A DNA stretch of 38,554 nucleotides from positions 1 to 38,554 of the forward strand of contig USDD01000013.1 in the NCBI GenBank assembly GCA_900553265.1, written 5' to 3'. This document shows, piece after piece, positions 24,040-31,234 of this stretch. Positions within the stretch are counted from its first letter, which is position 1; each line of letters begins with the position of its first letter. This DNA comes from an uncultured Eubacteriales bacterium. Its GTDB lineage: Bacteria > Bacillota > Clostridia > Christensenellales > Aristaeellaceae. The notes under the pieces were generated by a model. It did no database searches. It was given only the letters and a program-made list of their open reading frames with translations, and was not told the origin of the DNA. Position numbers and translations under genes: made by a program.

Positions 24040-24168
24040 TCAAACCCCTTGAAAACACGTAGTTTTCGAGGGGTTCTTCTTTTTCCATTCATCCTTCCGG
24101 CCTTTCTTTGTGCAACTTTTGTGCAACTTTTTCTGCGCGAATGCGATGTGCATGTATTCCTCATACAG
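24040..24168 (-). pseudogene. Possible integrase 3' remnant next to the tRNA-Met genes
   Basis: The - strand frame ending at 24040, three bases from the tRNA end, reads VLYEEYMHIAFAQKKLHKSC followed by a Lys-rich tail. The piece resembles the extreme C-terminus of many Clostridial phage-type integrases (tyrosine in a YxH context, then a tail containing LHKSCTK). No RHTFAT motif or second histidine is left, so the assignment rests on the tail pattern and on the position beside a tRNA 3' end. Weak call. Confidence 0.35.
24043..24084 (+). terminator. Terminator of the tRNA-Met operon
   Basis: AACCCCTTGAAAAC (24043-24056) and GTTTTCGAGGGGTT (24062-24075) form a 14-bp stem with one non-Watson-Crick pair and a five-base loop, followed by CTTCTTTTT. 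Confidence 0.92.
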
Positions 24169-24170
24169 AA

Positions 24171-24202
24171 CAACCGTCGCCGGGACTTCTCCCGGCGGCG
24201 GT
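24171..24202 (-). terminator. Strong hairpin downstream of the amidohydrolase gene
   Basis: AACCGTCGCCGGGA and TCCCGGCGGCGGTT form a 14-bp stem with a four-base loop and one G-T type pair. It is 75 bases past the amidohydrolase stop. The tail on the - strand (GTTGTTCTG) is only partly T-rich, so termination is probable rather than certain. The 75 bases between hairpin and stop show no gene. Confidence 0.55.
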
Positions 24203-24277
24203 TGCTGCATCATCCTTTGAGCGACTGAAGCCTCGCATCCATATCGCGGCATTCCATCGGCTTTTTTGTCCTTCGGC

Positions 24278-25144
24278 CTATGCACTCCGGCGGAAGCGCC
24301 GACGAACCTCGCTCTCTGCGCGCACCAGCTCCGCGTCGGCGTTTTCTCCGATGGCGCGGCGCAGCAGGGCGACCTCGTCGGCGATTCCCTTGCAATGGGG
24401 CACGAGATACGCGCCCGCGTCGCTGCCCGCGGCCACGGTTCCGCCCTGGCGGACGCATTCGACCACGTTCTCCATCTGGAGTGCCAGCAGCGGTCGGAGC
24501 ACGTCGTCGGGATAGCGGCCACAGCCGATGAGATTTCCGATGGTGGCCAGCGTGGGCGTCCAGACCGCGCCGCTCTCGGCCAGCTGAGAAACGCACTCCT
24601 CGTCCATATACGCGCCGTGCTCAATGCTGTCCACGCCCGCGTCCAGCGCCGCGCTCACGGTCTGCGCACCGTTGGCGTGGGCCATGACGGCCAGCCCATG
24701 GTCGTGAGCACAGGCGATCAGGTCTGCGATTTCGCCTCTGTCCAATGGCTGACTGGTGATTTCGCCGAAATGATCGAAATTCATCAGGCCGGAGATCATC
24801 AGCTTGATGAAGTCCGCGCCGCCGGAAATCGCCTCGTCCACCAGCGCGCGATAACCGTCGAAATCCTCGTAGGTTCGGCCGATGAACGCACCGTAGCGCC
24901 CCTTGCGGCAGATGGGAAAGCACGGCGTGCGGTACTCGACGCCGTATTCCGGCGCGAGCTGCGCCGCCCGGCGCGCCACGCCCAGCTTGTCGCCGCCGTC
25001 GCGCAGATAGCCCACGCCCGCTTTGGCGTAATCTCTCAGCCGGGCGCGAATCCAGTCGTCCTGCACCTGCTCCCGATGCCGCCCCAGCGCCCGGCGAAAG
25101 TCCTCGCCGTCCAGCGCCATATGCACATGGCAGTCTCCGAACAC
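24278..25144 (-). CDS. Amidohydrolase-superfamily protein (imidazolonepropionase-like)
   Basis: This is a 288-residue metal-dependent hydrolase. The metal site follows the superfamily pattern: HxH in GDCHVHMAL near the start, the bridging lysine in ADFIKLMISG, histidines in VMAHANG and SIEHGAYMD, and the aspartate in VAAGSDAG. The substrate cannot be told. I chose GTG at 25144 since GGAAGGAG lies nine bases upstream; the longer frame from 25192 (TTG) has no suitable site. The enzyme is shorter than typical 400-residue members because the N-terminal beta-sandwich strand is missing; it starts right at the HxH strand, as in the compact group. It follows the lipid kinase gene but is separated by a terminator. 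Confidence 0.85.
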   Translation of the reverse strand: MFGDCHVHMALDGEDFRRALGRHREQVQDDWIRARLRDYAKAGVGYLRDGGDKLGVARRAAQLAPEYGVEYRTPCFPICRKGRYGAFIGRTYEDFDGYRALVDEAISGGADFIKLMISGLMNFDHFGEITSQPLDRGEIADLIACAHDHGLAVMAHANGAQTVSAALDAGVDSIEHGAYMDEECVSQLAESGAVWTPTLATIGNLIGCGRYPDDVLRPLLALQMENVVECVRQGGTVAAGSDAGAYLVPHCKGIADEVALLRRAIGENADAELVRAESEVRRRFRRSA

Positions 25145-25237
25145 GATATTTCTCTCCTTCCGAAAGAAGCGAACGCCGCCCGTCTTCCTCAATCCTTTGC
25201 GAAGGGCGGTCGCAAACCGTTTATCTCATCACACTGC

Positions 25238-25274
25238 AAAAAGCCGAGCGCGGCGCGCATTTGGCCGCACTCGG
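25238..25274 (-). terminator. Terminator of the lipid kinase gene
   Basis: On the - strand CCGAGTGCGGC pairs with GCCGCGCTCGG (11 bp, one mismatch, nine-base loop) and is followed by CTTTTTG. It lies 15 bases after the kinase stop. Confidence 0.88.
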
Positions 25275-25289
25275 TCTCTCCAGTCAAGC

Positions 25290-26162
25290 TTACTTGGGCC
25301 GATACATCCGCAGCCCGCCCTGCACCACGCGCACGTCGAAGGGCAGGTCGTCGTAGAGCTCGCCGTCAATCTGGATGGTCGTCGGCTGGTCGAATTCGAT
25401 CTTCAGGCGCTTCGTGAGCGTGTGCAGCGTGCACTTCTGGCCGAGAATGCGCCCCTGCATCAGCTGAATCAGCTTGCGCGGAATCATCGGCCGGGTAATG
25501 CCCTGCACAATCACCGCGTCCAGCAGGCCGTCGTCGCACTTCGCCGCCGGGCAGATGGGAATGCCGCCGCCCAGCCGCGTTCCGTTGCAGGCGCAGACGA
25601 TGAGCGCCTCGTGCCGGGTCTGTGCCCCGTTCATCTCTGCGCGGAAGCGGGAATTCTGAAAGTGCAGAAGGCTCGAAATGAGGGAAACGAAGTAGTTCAG
25701 GCTGCCCTTGAGCACCTTCGCGCGATAGCTGCGGCGGAGGATGTCCGTGTCGATGCCCGCGCCGATGATGTTCAGCCCGCGCACACCGGAGCACTCCAGA
25801 TAGTCCGTCGGCCGCGCCTCGGTCTCCAGAAGCACGTCCAGCGCGCCCTCAGGGGTGGCGGGGATGCCCGCCGCAGCGGCAAAATCATTGCCCGAGCCGC
25901 AGGGAATCACGCCCATGCGCACCCTGGACGGATCGGCCAGACCGTTGAGCACCTCGTTGACCGTGCCGTCGCCGCCCATGGCCACGACGTCCGTCTCGCC
26001 GCGCTCGGTCAGCTCCCGGGCGATGCGCACCGCGTCGCGGCGGCACTGCGTCTCCCAAAAACAATAAGCAACGCCCTTCGCCTTCAGCCGCTCCTCGATG
26101 TCGGCGCGAAAGCGCTGAGCCCTGCCCTTTCCCGCGATGGGGTTGTAAATAAAATTCAGCAT
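25290..26162 (-). CDS. Diacylglycerol kinase-family lipid kinase (YegS/DgkB/BmrU-like)
   Basis: This is a 290-residue cytoplasmic kinase. The nucleotide-binding GGDGT (63-67) lies in MGGDGTVNEVLNGL, preceded by the N-terminal NPIAGKG phosphate-binding loop (7-13), and GSGNDF is at 89-94. The second beta-sandwich domain runs to the C-terminus (PTTIQIDGELYDDLPFDVRV). This family phosphorylates diacylglycerol or related lipids and recycles DAG from teichoic-acid or osmoregulated-glycan synthesis; the exact lipid here is unknown. It lies 219 bases downstream of the MATE gene, and the gap holds a candidate structured RNA. Confidence 0.93.
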   Translation of the reverse strand: MLNFIYNPIAGKGRAQRFRADIEERLKAKGVAYCFWETQCRRDAVRIARELTERGETDVVAMGGDGTVNEVLNGLADPSRVRMGVIPCGSGNDFAAAAGIPATPEGALDVLLETEARPTDYLECSGVRGLNIIGAGIDTDILRRSYRAKVLKGSLNYFVSLISSLLHFQNSRFRAEMNGAQTRHEALIVCACNGTRLGGGIPICPAAKCDDGLLDAVIVQGITRPMIPRKLIQLMQGRILGQKCTLHTLTKRLKIEFDQPTTIQIDGELYDDLPFDVRVVQGGLRMYRPK

Positions 26163-26194
26163 CTTCTGTGTCCCTCACTTCCGGCGGTTCGCAA

Positions 26195-26324
26195 AAAGCA
26201 GAGGGCGCGCGGATTTACGAATGGATGGGGGTGCAAATCGCTTTTCCACCTCTCCTATGGGGGAAAGAGAGGCTCGGGATACATGAGGGTATATCCTTGA
26301 GGGAACAACGCGCCCGTCTGCTTT
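26195..26324 (-). ncRNA. Candidate structured RNA between the MATE and lipid kinase genes
   Basis: A long-range helix closes the element: AAAGCAGA plus GGGCGCG (26195-26209) pair with CGCGCCC and TCTGCTTT (26309-26324), 15 bp with one bulged base. Inside are three local hairpins: GATTT/AAATC (26212-26239), CCTCTC/GAGAGG (26249-26272) and CTC-GGATA/TATCC-GAG (26273-26301). The loops share a repeated TGGGGG or TGAGGG on the + strand. On the - strand the closing helix is followed by TTTTT, like a terminator, 30 bases before the kinase start. It matches no riboswitch I can name. The strand is uncertain; - is preferred because of the T-run. Confidence 0.45.
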
Positions 26325-26381
26325 CACGAGTAGTTTAACCGTCAAATATCAACTGGATATGAACTGAAGTTCTCCATTATG

Positions 26382-27764
26382 TTAATTTTTATCAATCGCC
26401 GTTTCCCGGGTGACATTGCAAATCCAGCGGTCGCCGCGCAGCCGGAAGAAGGCGATGATCCACTTGAAGCACTGGTCGATACGCGTGCACAGGAACACCA
26501 CCGGCAGCGGCCAATGGAACACGAACGCCGCCAGCAGCGTCGCCGGAAGCACCACCAGCCAACCGCAGATCATGTCCACCATGGCCACGAAGCGGCTGTC
26601 GCCCGCGCCGCGGTTGATGCCCACAAAACAGCTGGCGTGATAGCTCGTGCCCACCAGCGTCACCGCCAGAATGGCGATCATCGTGGTGCTCAGGCGGAAC
26701 ACCTCGGGATCCGCCGCCGAGCCGTACAGGCTCGCAAAGGGCCTGCGCAGCAGGAACACCAGCGCCGCCATGACCAGGCCGATGCCGAAGAACAGAATCT
26801 GGATGGTCTTCGAATACTCCTTCGCCCGGTCGTAATCGCCCCGGCCCACGGCCTTGCCGACCATGACGCACGCGCCGCCGGCCAGCGCGAAGGTGAACAT
26901 GGTGCCCAGATTCGCCATGCTGTTGGCAATGCTGTTAGCCGCCATGAACACCTTGCCCATCTGGCCGATGATGGCCGCCTTGAGCATGCCGATGAGCGCC
27001 CACTGCATGTCCGTCAGCGCCACGGGCAGGCCGTATTTCGCGTAGTCGCCCGCCAGTGCCCGGTCGGGCCGCAGCAGATCCAGCGGACGAATGGTCAGCA
27101 CCCTCTGCTTATGGAAGGTGTAAAACCACACCACCGCCATCTCGCACAGGCGGGTAATCAGCGTGGCCAGCGCCGCGCCGCGCACGCCCATGGCCGGAAG
27201 GCCCATCAGGCCGAAGATCAGCACCGCGTTGAGGCCCACGTTCAGGAACAGCGCCATGACCGAGACCACCAGCGTGATTTTCACCACCTCGATGGAGCGC
27301 AGCATGCCGATCAGCGCCGTCGTGACCGCGTAGGGCAGCCACGTCAGGCACGCGATGGCGAAATAGGAAAGCGCCGCGTCGGTCACGGCCGTCTCGCCCG
27401 CGCCCACCACGAGACCAACCATCTGCTTCGGAAACAGCCGTCCCGCCCCGGCGAACAGCACCGCCGCGCCCAGACAGAACCACATCACCACCGCGAATAT
27501 GCGGCGAATGCGCGCCATGTCCCGCTTGCCCCAGTACTGGGCGATGAGCACCGCGGAGCCGCTGACCAGCCCGGTGAGCGTCGCGGTGTAGAACGCCGTG
27601 ATGCTGTTCACCTGCGCCACCGCCGCCTGCGCGGCCACGCCGTCGGGCAGCTTGGAGACCATGACGTCGTCCGCCACGACCACCAGAAAGCTTACCAGCG
27701 CCTGAAGCGCCGCCGGCAGCGAGATGCGCAGAATCGTGCGGTAGAATTCCCGATCCCGGATCAT
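26382..27764 (-). CDS. MATE-family multidrug/metabolite efflux transporter
   Basis: This is a 460-residue integral membrane protein with 12 predicted helices in two six-helix halves, as in MatE proteins. It opens with RTILRISLPAALQALVSFLV and includes LVSGSAVLIAQYWGKRD and the mirrored YGLPVALTDMQWALIGMLKA in the second half. Members exchange Na+ or H+ for cationic drugs or metabolites; the substrate is unknown. The ATG at 27764 overlaps the stop of the MFS gene (ATGA) with GGGAGG upstream, so the two are coupled. Confidence 0.93.
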   Translation of the reverse strand: MIRDREFYRTILRISLPAALQALVSFLVVVADDVMVSKLPDGVAAQAAVAQVNSITAFYTATLTGLVSGSAVLIAQYWGKRDMARIRRIFAVVMWFCLGAAVLFAGAGRLFPKQMVGLVVGAGETAVTDAALSYFAIACLTWLPYAVTTALIGMLRSIEVVKITLVVSVMALFLNVGLNAVLIFGLMGLPAMGVRGAALATLITRLCEMAVVWFYTFHKQRVLTIRPLDLLRPDRALAGDYAKYGLPVALTDMQWALIGMLKAAIIGQMGKVFMAANSIANSMANLGTMFTFALAGGACVMVGKAVGRGDYDRAKEYSKTIQILFFGIGLVMAALVFLLRRPFASLYGSAADPEVFRLSTTMIAILAVTLVGTSYHASCFVGINRGAGDSRFVAMVDMICGWLVVLPATLLAAFVFHWPLPVVFLCTRIDQCFKWIIAFFRLRGDRWICNVTRETAIDKN

Positions 27765-28954
27765 TGCGCCGCGCCTCCCTTGGAGCGCCGAAGCGCCGTC
27801 AGTCCCACGATGAGCAGCAGCGGAAAGACCACCGCCGCCAGCATGCCGGCCTTCAGATCTCCGCCGGCCAGCCCTGACACGGCGTTGACCAGCGTCGGCC
27901 CCAGCGAGCAGCCCGCGTCGCCGGCCAGCGCCAGCAGCGCGAACATCGCCGTGCCGCCCCGGGGACAGCGCAGCGTCGCCACGCTGAACGTGCCCGGCCA
28001 GAGAATGCCCACCGACAGGCCGCACAGGCCGCAGCCCAGCAGACCCAGCAGCGGAGAATCGCTCAGCGAAGCCATCAGATAGCACGCAATGCACAGCGCA
28101 CCGCTGAACACCATGAACCGCCGAAGGTCGACCTTCTCGCTGCACTTGGCGTAGAACATCCGCGCGCCGCCCATCAGTATGGCGAACAGACACGGCCCGG
28201 CCAGATCGCCCACGGTCTTGCTCACTCTCAGCGCCGACTCGGTGTAGGCCGAAGCCCACTGGGACATGGCCTGCTCCGACGCGCCGGCGCAGACCATCAG
28301 CAGCGCCAGCAGCCAGAAGATCCCCGAGCCGGCCAGCTCGCGGATGGTCATGCTCCGGCCGTCCTCCACCACCTTGTTGATGGGCACCACGGCGAAATTG
28401 AAGACGTTCACCAGCGGCACAATCGCCCACAGATAGGCGAGGATCTTCCAGTTTTCAATGCCGAACAGGGCGAAGAACAGCGTGGACAGCGCCACCACAG
28501 CCACCACGCCCCAGCAGTAAAACGAATGCAGCAGGCTCATCTGCGCGTCCTTCTTCTCCGTGGGGCAGGCCTCGGCGATGGGGCTGACCAGCACCTCGCA
28601 CAGTCCGCCGCCCACGGCGTAGAAGAACACGGCCAGCAGCAGCCCCGCAAAGGGATCGCCCAGCAGCTCCGGAAACACCGCAAGACCCGTGATGCCCAAC
28701 ACATTGGACACGTGGGCCGCGATCATGCAGGGCCGATAGCCGATTCGATCCACAAACTTCGCCGCCGCCAGATCCACCGTCAGCTGAATGGCGAAATTGA
28801 TCGTGGAAATCAGTGCGATTTTGCTCAGCGCAATGCCGTACTGACGGCTGAACGTCAGAAACAGCAGCGGCGCGAACACGTTGGCGATGGCCTGGGTGAT
28901 GTAGCCGATGTAGCATGCGGTCATCGTCTGCTCAAAGCCGACCTTTCGTTGCAT
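27761..28954 (-). CDS. Major facilitator superfamily transporter
   Basis: This is a 397-residue protein with 12 predicted helices. The loop between helices 2 and 3 carries the MFS signature in the form DLAAAKFVDRIGYRP. The layout resembles sugar/fucose-permease-like MFS proteins (LGCGLCGLSVGILWPGTFSV in the second half). The substrate cannot be told. GGGGGAG precedes the ATG by four bases. It is cotranslated with the MATE gene. No clear promoter lies just upstream, so it may be read from the oadB promoter, through the decayed gene at 29026-29130. Confidence 0.9.
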   Translation of the reverse strand: MQRKVGFEQTMTACYIGYITQAIANVFAPLLFLTFSRQYGIALSKIALISTINFAIQLTVDLAAAKFVDRIGYRPCMIAAHVSNVLGITGLAVFPELLGDPFAGLLLAVFFYAVGGGLCEVLVSPIAEACPTEKKDAQMSLLHSFYCWGVVAVVALSTLFFALFGIENWKILAYLWAIVPLVNVFNFAVVPINKVVEDGRSMTIRELAGSGIFWLLALLMVCAGASEQAMSQWASAYTESALRVSKTVGDLAGPCLFAILMGGARMFYAKCSEKVDLRRFMVFSGALCIACYLMASLSDSPLLGLLGCGLCGLSVGILWPGTFSVATLRCPRGGTAMFALLALAGDAGCSLGPTLVNAVSGLAGGDLKAGMLAAVVFPLLLIVGLTALRRSKGGAAQ

Positions 28955-29025
28955 GGTTCTCCCCCGTCTCTTATTGCTCCCGGCTCAGCCGCTCCAGCCG
29001 GCGCGGCTGCGCCTCTCTGCGTCCG

Positions 29026-29130
29026 TCAGACTGAAGCGTGTTCAGGCGGCATGCGGCGCGCCGCCGTCGCTGAACGCCGCGCCGAAAGCATCTCGCCGCG
29101 GTCGGCGATTTCGCGATCCCTGCGCCTCAT
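29026..29130 (-). pseudogene. Scar of a pyridoxamine-phosphate-oxidase-fold (Nim-like) gene
   Basis: The ATG overlaps the stop of the OadG-like gene (ATGA). The first 15 residues, MRRRDREIADRGEML, match the opening of Nim/PPOX-fold flavoproteins, which commonly start MRRKDREITD. After that the frame turns into an Arg/Ala-rich run and stops after 34 codons. The 70 bases that follow, up to the MFS gene, show no coding frame. I read it as the 5' end of a gene whose body was deleted. Confidence 0.5.
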
Positions 29131-29261
29131 TTCTTCTCTTTCGTGAATTTTCCCAGCAGCAGCACCGCGATGACGAGCACGGCGATGACCGCGAACACGC
29201 CCAGCCAGCCGATCATCGCGTCGGGCAGGGCCTTGAGCATTGCATTCCAGTTTTCTTTCAT
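29127..29261 (-). CDS. Small OadG-like membrane subunit of a sodium-pump decarboxylase
   Basis: This is a 44-residue single-helix protein: an amphipathic start (KENWNAMLKALPDAM), one membrane helix (GWLGVFAVIAVLVIAVLLLG) and a Lys-rich end. GGAGG at 29275-29271 lies nine bases upstream, overlapping the oadB region. The gene starts 15 bases after the oadB stop. Gamma subunits of oxaloacetate and related decarboxylases are short single-helix proteins encoded beside beta, so the position and topology support the call. There is no conserved motif to prove it. Confidence 0.65.
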   Translation of the reverse strand: MKENWNAMLKALPDAMIGWLGVFAVIAVLVIAVLLLGKFTKEKK

Positions 29262-29276
29262 TTCTTTAATCCTCCG

Positions 29277-30398
29277 TCAGCCGAACAGGCTCAGCAGCAG
29301 TCCGCCCGCCACCACCGAGGCGATCTGGCCGGACACGTTCACGCCCACGGCGTGCATAAGCAGGAAGTTCTGGTTGTCCTCCTCCAGCCCCAGCTTGTTG
29401 ACCACGCGCGCCGACATGGGGAACGCCGAAATGCCCGCCGCGCCGATCATGGGATTGATCTTTTTCTTCAGAAAGAGGTTCAGGAATTTGGCCACCAGCA
29501 CGCCGCCCGCCGTGTCGAACACGAAGGCGACCAGCCCGAGGCCAAGGATCATCAGCGTCTCCCCGGACAGGAACGCGTCGGCCTGCATCTTGGAGGCCAC
29601 GGTAATGCCCAGGAACAGCGTGACCAGATTGGCCAGCGTCTTCTGCGCCGTCTCGGACAGGCCCTCCAGCACGCCGCACTCGCGCACCAGATTGCCGAAC
29701 ATCAGAAAGCCGATCAGCGACGCGCTGCGGGGCGCGATGATCGTCGCCACCACGGTCACGATGATGGGAAAGAGAATCTTCGTCGTCTTCGACACCGGTC
29801 TCGGCGCGTATTCCATGTGAATGCGCCGCTCCTTATGGCTGGTCAGCAGTTTGATCACCGGCGGCTGGACGATGGGCACCAGCGCCATGTAGGAATAGGC
29901 CGCCACGATGATGGCGCCCAGATATTTCGACTGCATGTAATTCGCCACGAAGATGGACGTGGGGCCGTCCGCCGCGCCGATGACCGCCACGGACACCGCG
30001 TCGCGCAGATCAAAGCCGAAGAGCAGCGCCATCAGCAGCGTAAAGAAGATGCCGAACTGCGCCGCCGCGCCGAAGATCATCAGCTTGGGGTTGGACAGAA
30101 GCGGGGTAAAGTCGATCATCGCGCCGATGCCGATGAACAGCAGCAGCGGGAACAGCTCGTTGGCCACGCCCGCGTCGAACAGGACGTCCAGCGCGCCGAT
30201 CTCGGCTGCGCCGTCGTAGATCTGCGTCACCGCACCGGACAGGGGCAGATTGACCAGAATCGCGCCAAAGCCCATGGGCAGCAGCAGCGCCGGCTCCATC
30301 TTCCTGCGGATGGCCAGATAGATCAGAATTCCCCCGATGGCCCACATGACGACGTGCTGCCAGCGAAGGAGGCTCACGGTTTCCAACAGTACGCTCAA
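29277..30398 (-). CDS. oadB: Sodium ion-translocating decarboxylase, beta subunit
   Basis: This is a 373-residue membrane protein of the OadB/GcdB/MmdB family, the subunit that decarboxylates carboxybiotin and exports Na+. Family stretches include GGILIYLAIRRKMEPALLLP, PMGFGAILVNLP, GAADGPTSIFVAN with the essential aspartate, and NPMIGAAGISAFPMSARVV. I chose TTG at 30398 because GGGAGGG lies six bases upstream and the length then equals the family; a GTG at 30443 would place the start inside the terminator hairpin. No alpha (carboxyltransferase) or biotin-carrier gene is in this window. The partner could be oxaloacetate, methylmalonyl-CoA or glutaconyl-CoA decarboxylase. Confidence 0.92.
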   Translation of the reverse strand: MSVLLETVSLLRWQHVVMWAIGGILIYLAIRRKMEPALLLPMGFGAILVNLPLSGAVTQIYDGAAEIGALDVLFDAGVANELFPLLLFIGIGAMIDFTPLLSNPKLMIFGAAAQFGIFFTLLMALLFGFDLRDAVSVAVIGAADGPTSIFVANYMQSKYLGAIIVAAYSYMALVPIVQPPVIKLLTSHKERRIHMEYAPRPVSKTTKILFPIIVTVVATIIAPRSASLIGFLMFGNLVRECGVLEGLSETAQKTLANLVTLFLGITVASKMQADAFLSGETLMILGLGLVAFVFDTAGGVLVAKFLNLFLKKKINPMIGAAGISAFPMSARVVNKLGLEEDNQNFLLMHAVGVNVSGQIASVVAGGLLLSLFG

Positions 30399-30419
30399 CA
30401 GAATCCCTCCCAAATTCGT

Positions 30420-30460
30420 AAAAAACGGGATCTGCACTTGCACCGCGGCAGAATCCCGTT
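30420..30460 (-). terminator. Terminator-like hairpin inside the oadB leader (possible attenuator)
   Basis: On the - strand AACGGGATTCTGC and GCAGATCCCGTT pair (12 bp, one bulged base, 12-base loop), followed by six T residues. The hairpin lies between the oadB promoter and the oadB ribosome site, only about 22 bases before the start codon. Since nothing upstream needs terminating, it probably regulates oadB. Confidence 0.75.
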
Positions 30461-30507
30461 TATGCTGCGACTGCGACCGTCTCCGGCCCGCGCAATGCTA
30501 CAGACGC

Positions 30508-30536
30508 ATTGTATCAGCCGGCCGCCGGTCTGTCAA
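30508..30536 (-). promoter_or_regulatory. Promoter of oadB
   Basis: On the - strand TTGACA (30536-30531) and TACAAT (30513-30508) are 17 bases apart. Transcription should start near 30501, giving a leader of about 100 bases that contains the terminator-like hairpin. Confidence 0.88.
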
Positions 30537-30591
30537 CCGCTATAAATAAAGCTTTAGATGGATTTGATTTGCATTTGATGTTTTGAAGCGG

Positions 30592-31233
30592 TCACTCCGC
30601 CTCATCGCCCAGCTCCGCGCGGCGGCGGCGCAGGGTCTTGCAGGCCTCGGTCAGCTCGTCCTCCACGCCCGCCAGCAGCTGGTATGCGTCGTGGTTGGCC
30701 TTCAGGCGCAGCTCGCTGGCCTCGATGCGCGCGTCGTTCTTGATGGTGCGCGCCTCTTCCCGGGCCTGACGCACGATTTCGCTCTCGTCGATCATATGAT
30801 CGGCACGCTCCTGCGCGTCCTGCACGATGGCGTTGGCCTCGTTCTCCGCGTCCACGACCATCTGCTCCGCGTCCTTGCGCGCCTTTTCCAGCACGGCGTT
30901 GGCGCGCATTTCCGCGCTGGTCACGCGGCTGATGGCGGTCTCCTCGGCGTCGCCCATGATGCGCTTGCGCTCGGAGTACATCTGCATGCCGTACTGCACC
31001 GCGTCGGGCAGATTGCTCTCCAGATCGTCCACGATCTTCAGGCAGTTGTTGGCGTCGATGACCACTTTGCTGGACAGCGGAATGCGGCTGCCGCACTCGA
31101 TGGCGGTGCGCAGCAGCTTGAGCAGCTCCAGAAAATACGACATATCGTCGATTTCCTGCTCCTCCTCCGGCTGGACGTCCTCACGGGAGTCGAGTTCCTC
31201 GTCGGTATAGAACTTTTCCTGATCGTGATCCAT
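30592..31233 (-). CDS. Coiled-coil protein of unknown function encoded after coaD
   Basis: This is a 213-residue soluble protein with an acidic N-terminus (residues 1-30), a helical region, and a long coiled coil at about 95-170 rich in Ala, Glu and Arg (SAEMRANAVLEKARKDAEQM). Similar proteins stand next to coaD in many Clostridia and are often annotated as ATPases without evidence; the coil resembles the b-subunit stator or DivIVA. The gene begins one base after the coaD stop. The function is unknown; a role in cell division or envelope organisation is a guess from the fold. Confidence 0.8.
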   Translation of the reverse strand: MDHDQEKFYTDEELDSREDVQPEEEQEIDDMSYFLELLKLLRTAIECGSRIPLSSKVVIDANNCLKIVDDLESNLPDAVQYGMQMYSERKRIMGDAEETAISRVTSAEMRANAVLEKARKDAEQMVVDAENEANAIVQDAQERADHMIDESEIVRQAREEARTIKNDARIEASELRLKANHDAYQLLAGVEDELTEACKTLRRRRAELGDEAE

Positions 31234-31234
31234 T

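Noticed and set aside
26195..26324. Signal recognition particle RNA, 6S RNA or a known riboswitch
   Set aside because: The SRP core GGTCAGGTCCGGAAGGAAGCA is missing, and I could not match 6S or riboswitch consensus bases, so it stays an unnamed candidate.
27765..28430. An N-terminal extension of the MATE frame into the MFS gene
   Set aside because: It is a shadow of the MFS gene. The MATE protein starts at 27764 with a ribosome site and the normal first helix.
30399..30443. GTG at 30443 as the oadB start
   Set aside because: It lies inside the terminator hairpin and has no ribosome site. TTG at 30398 has GGGAGGG six bases upstream and gives the family length.
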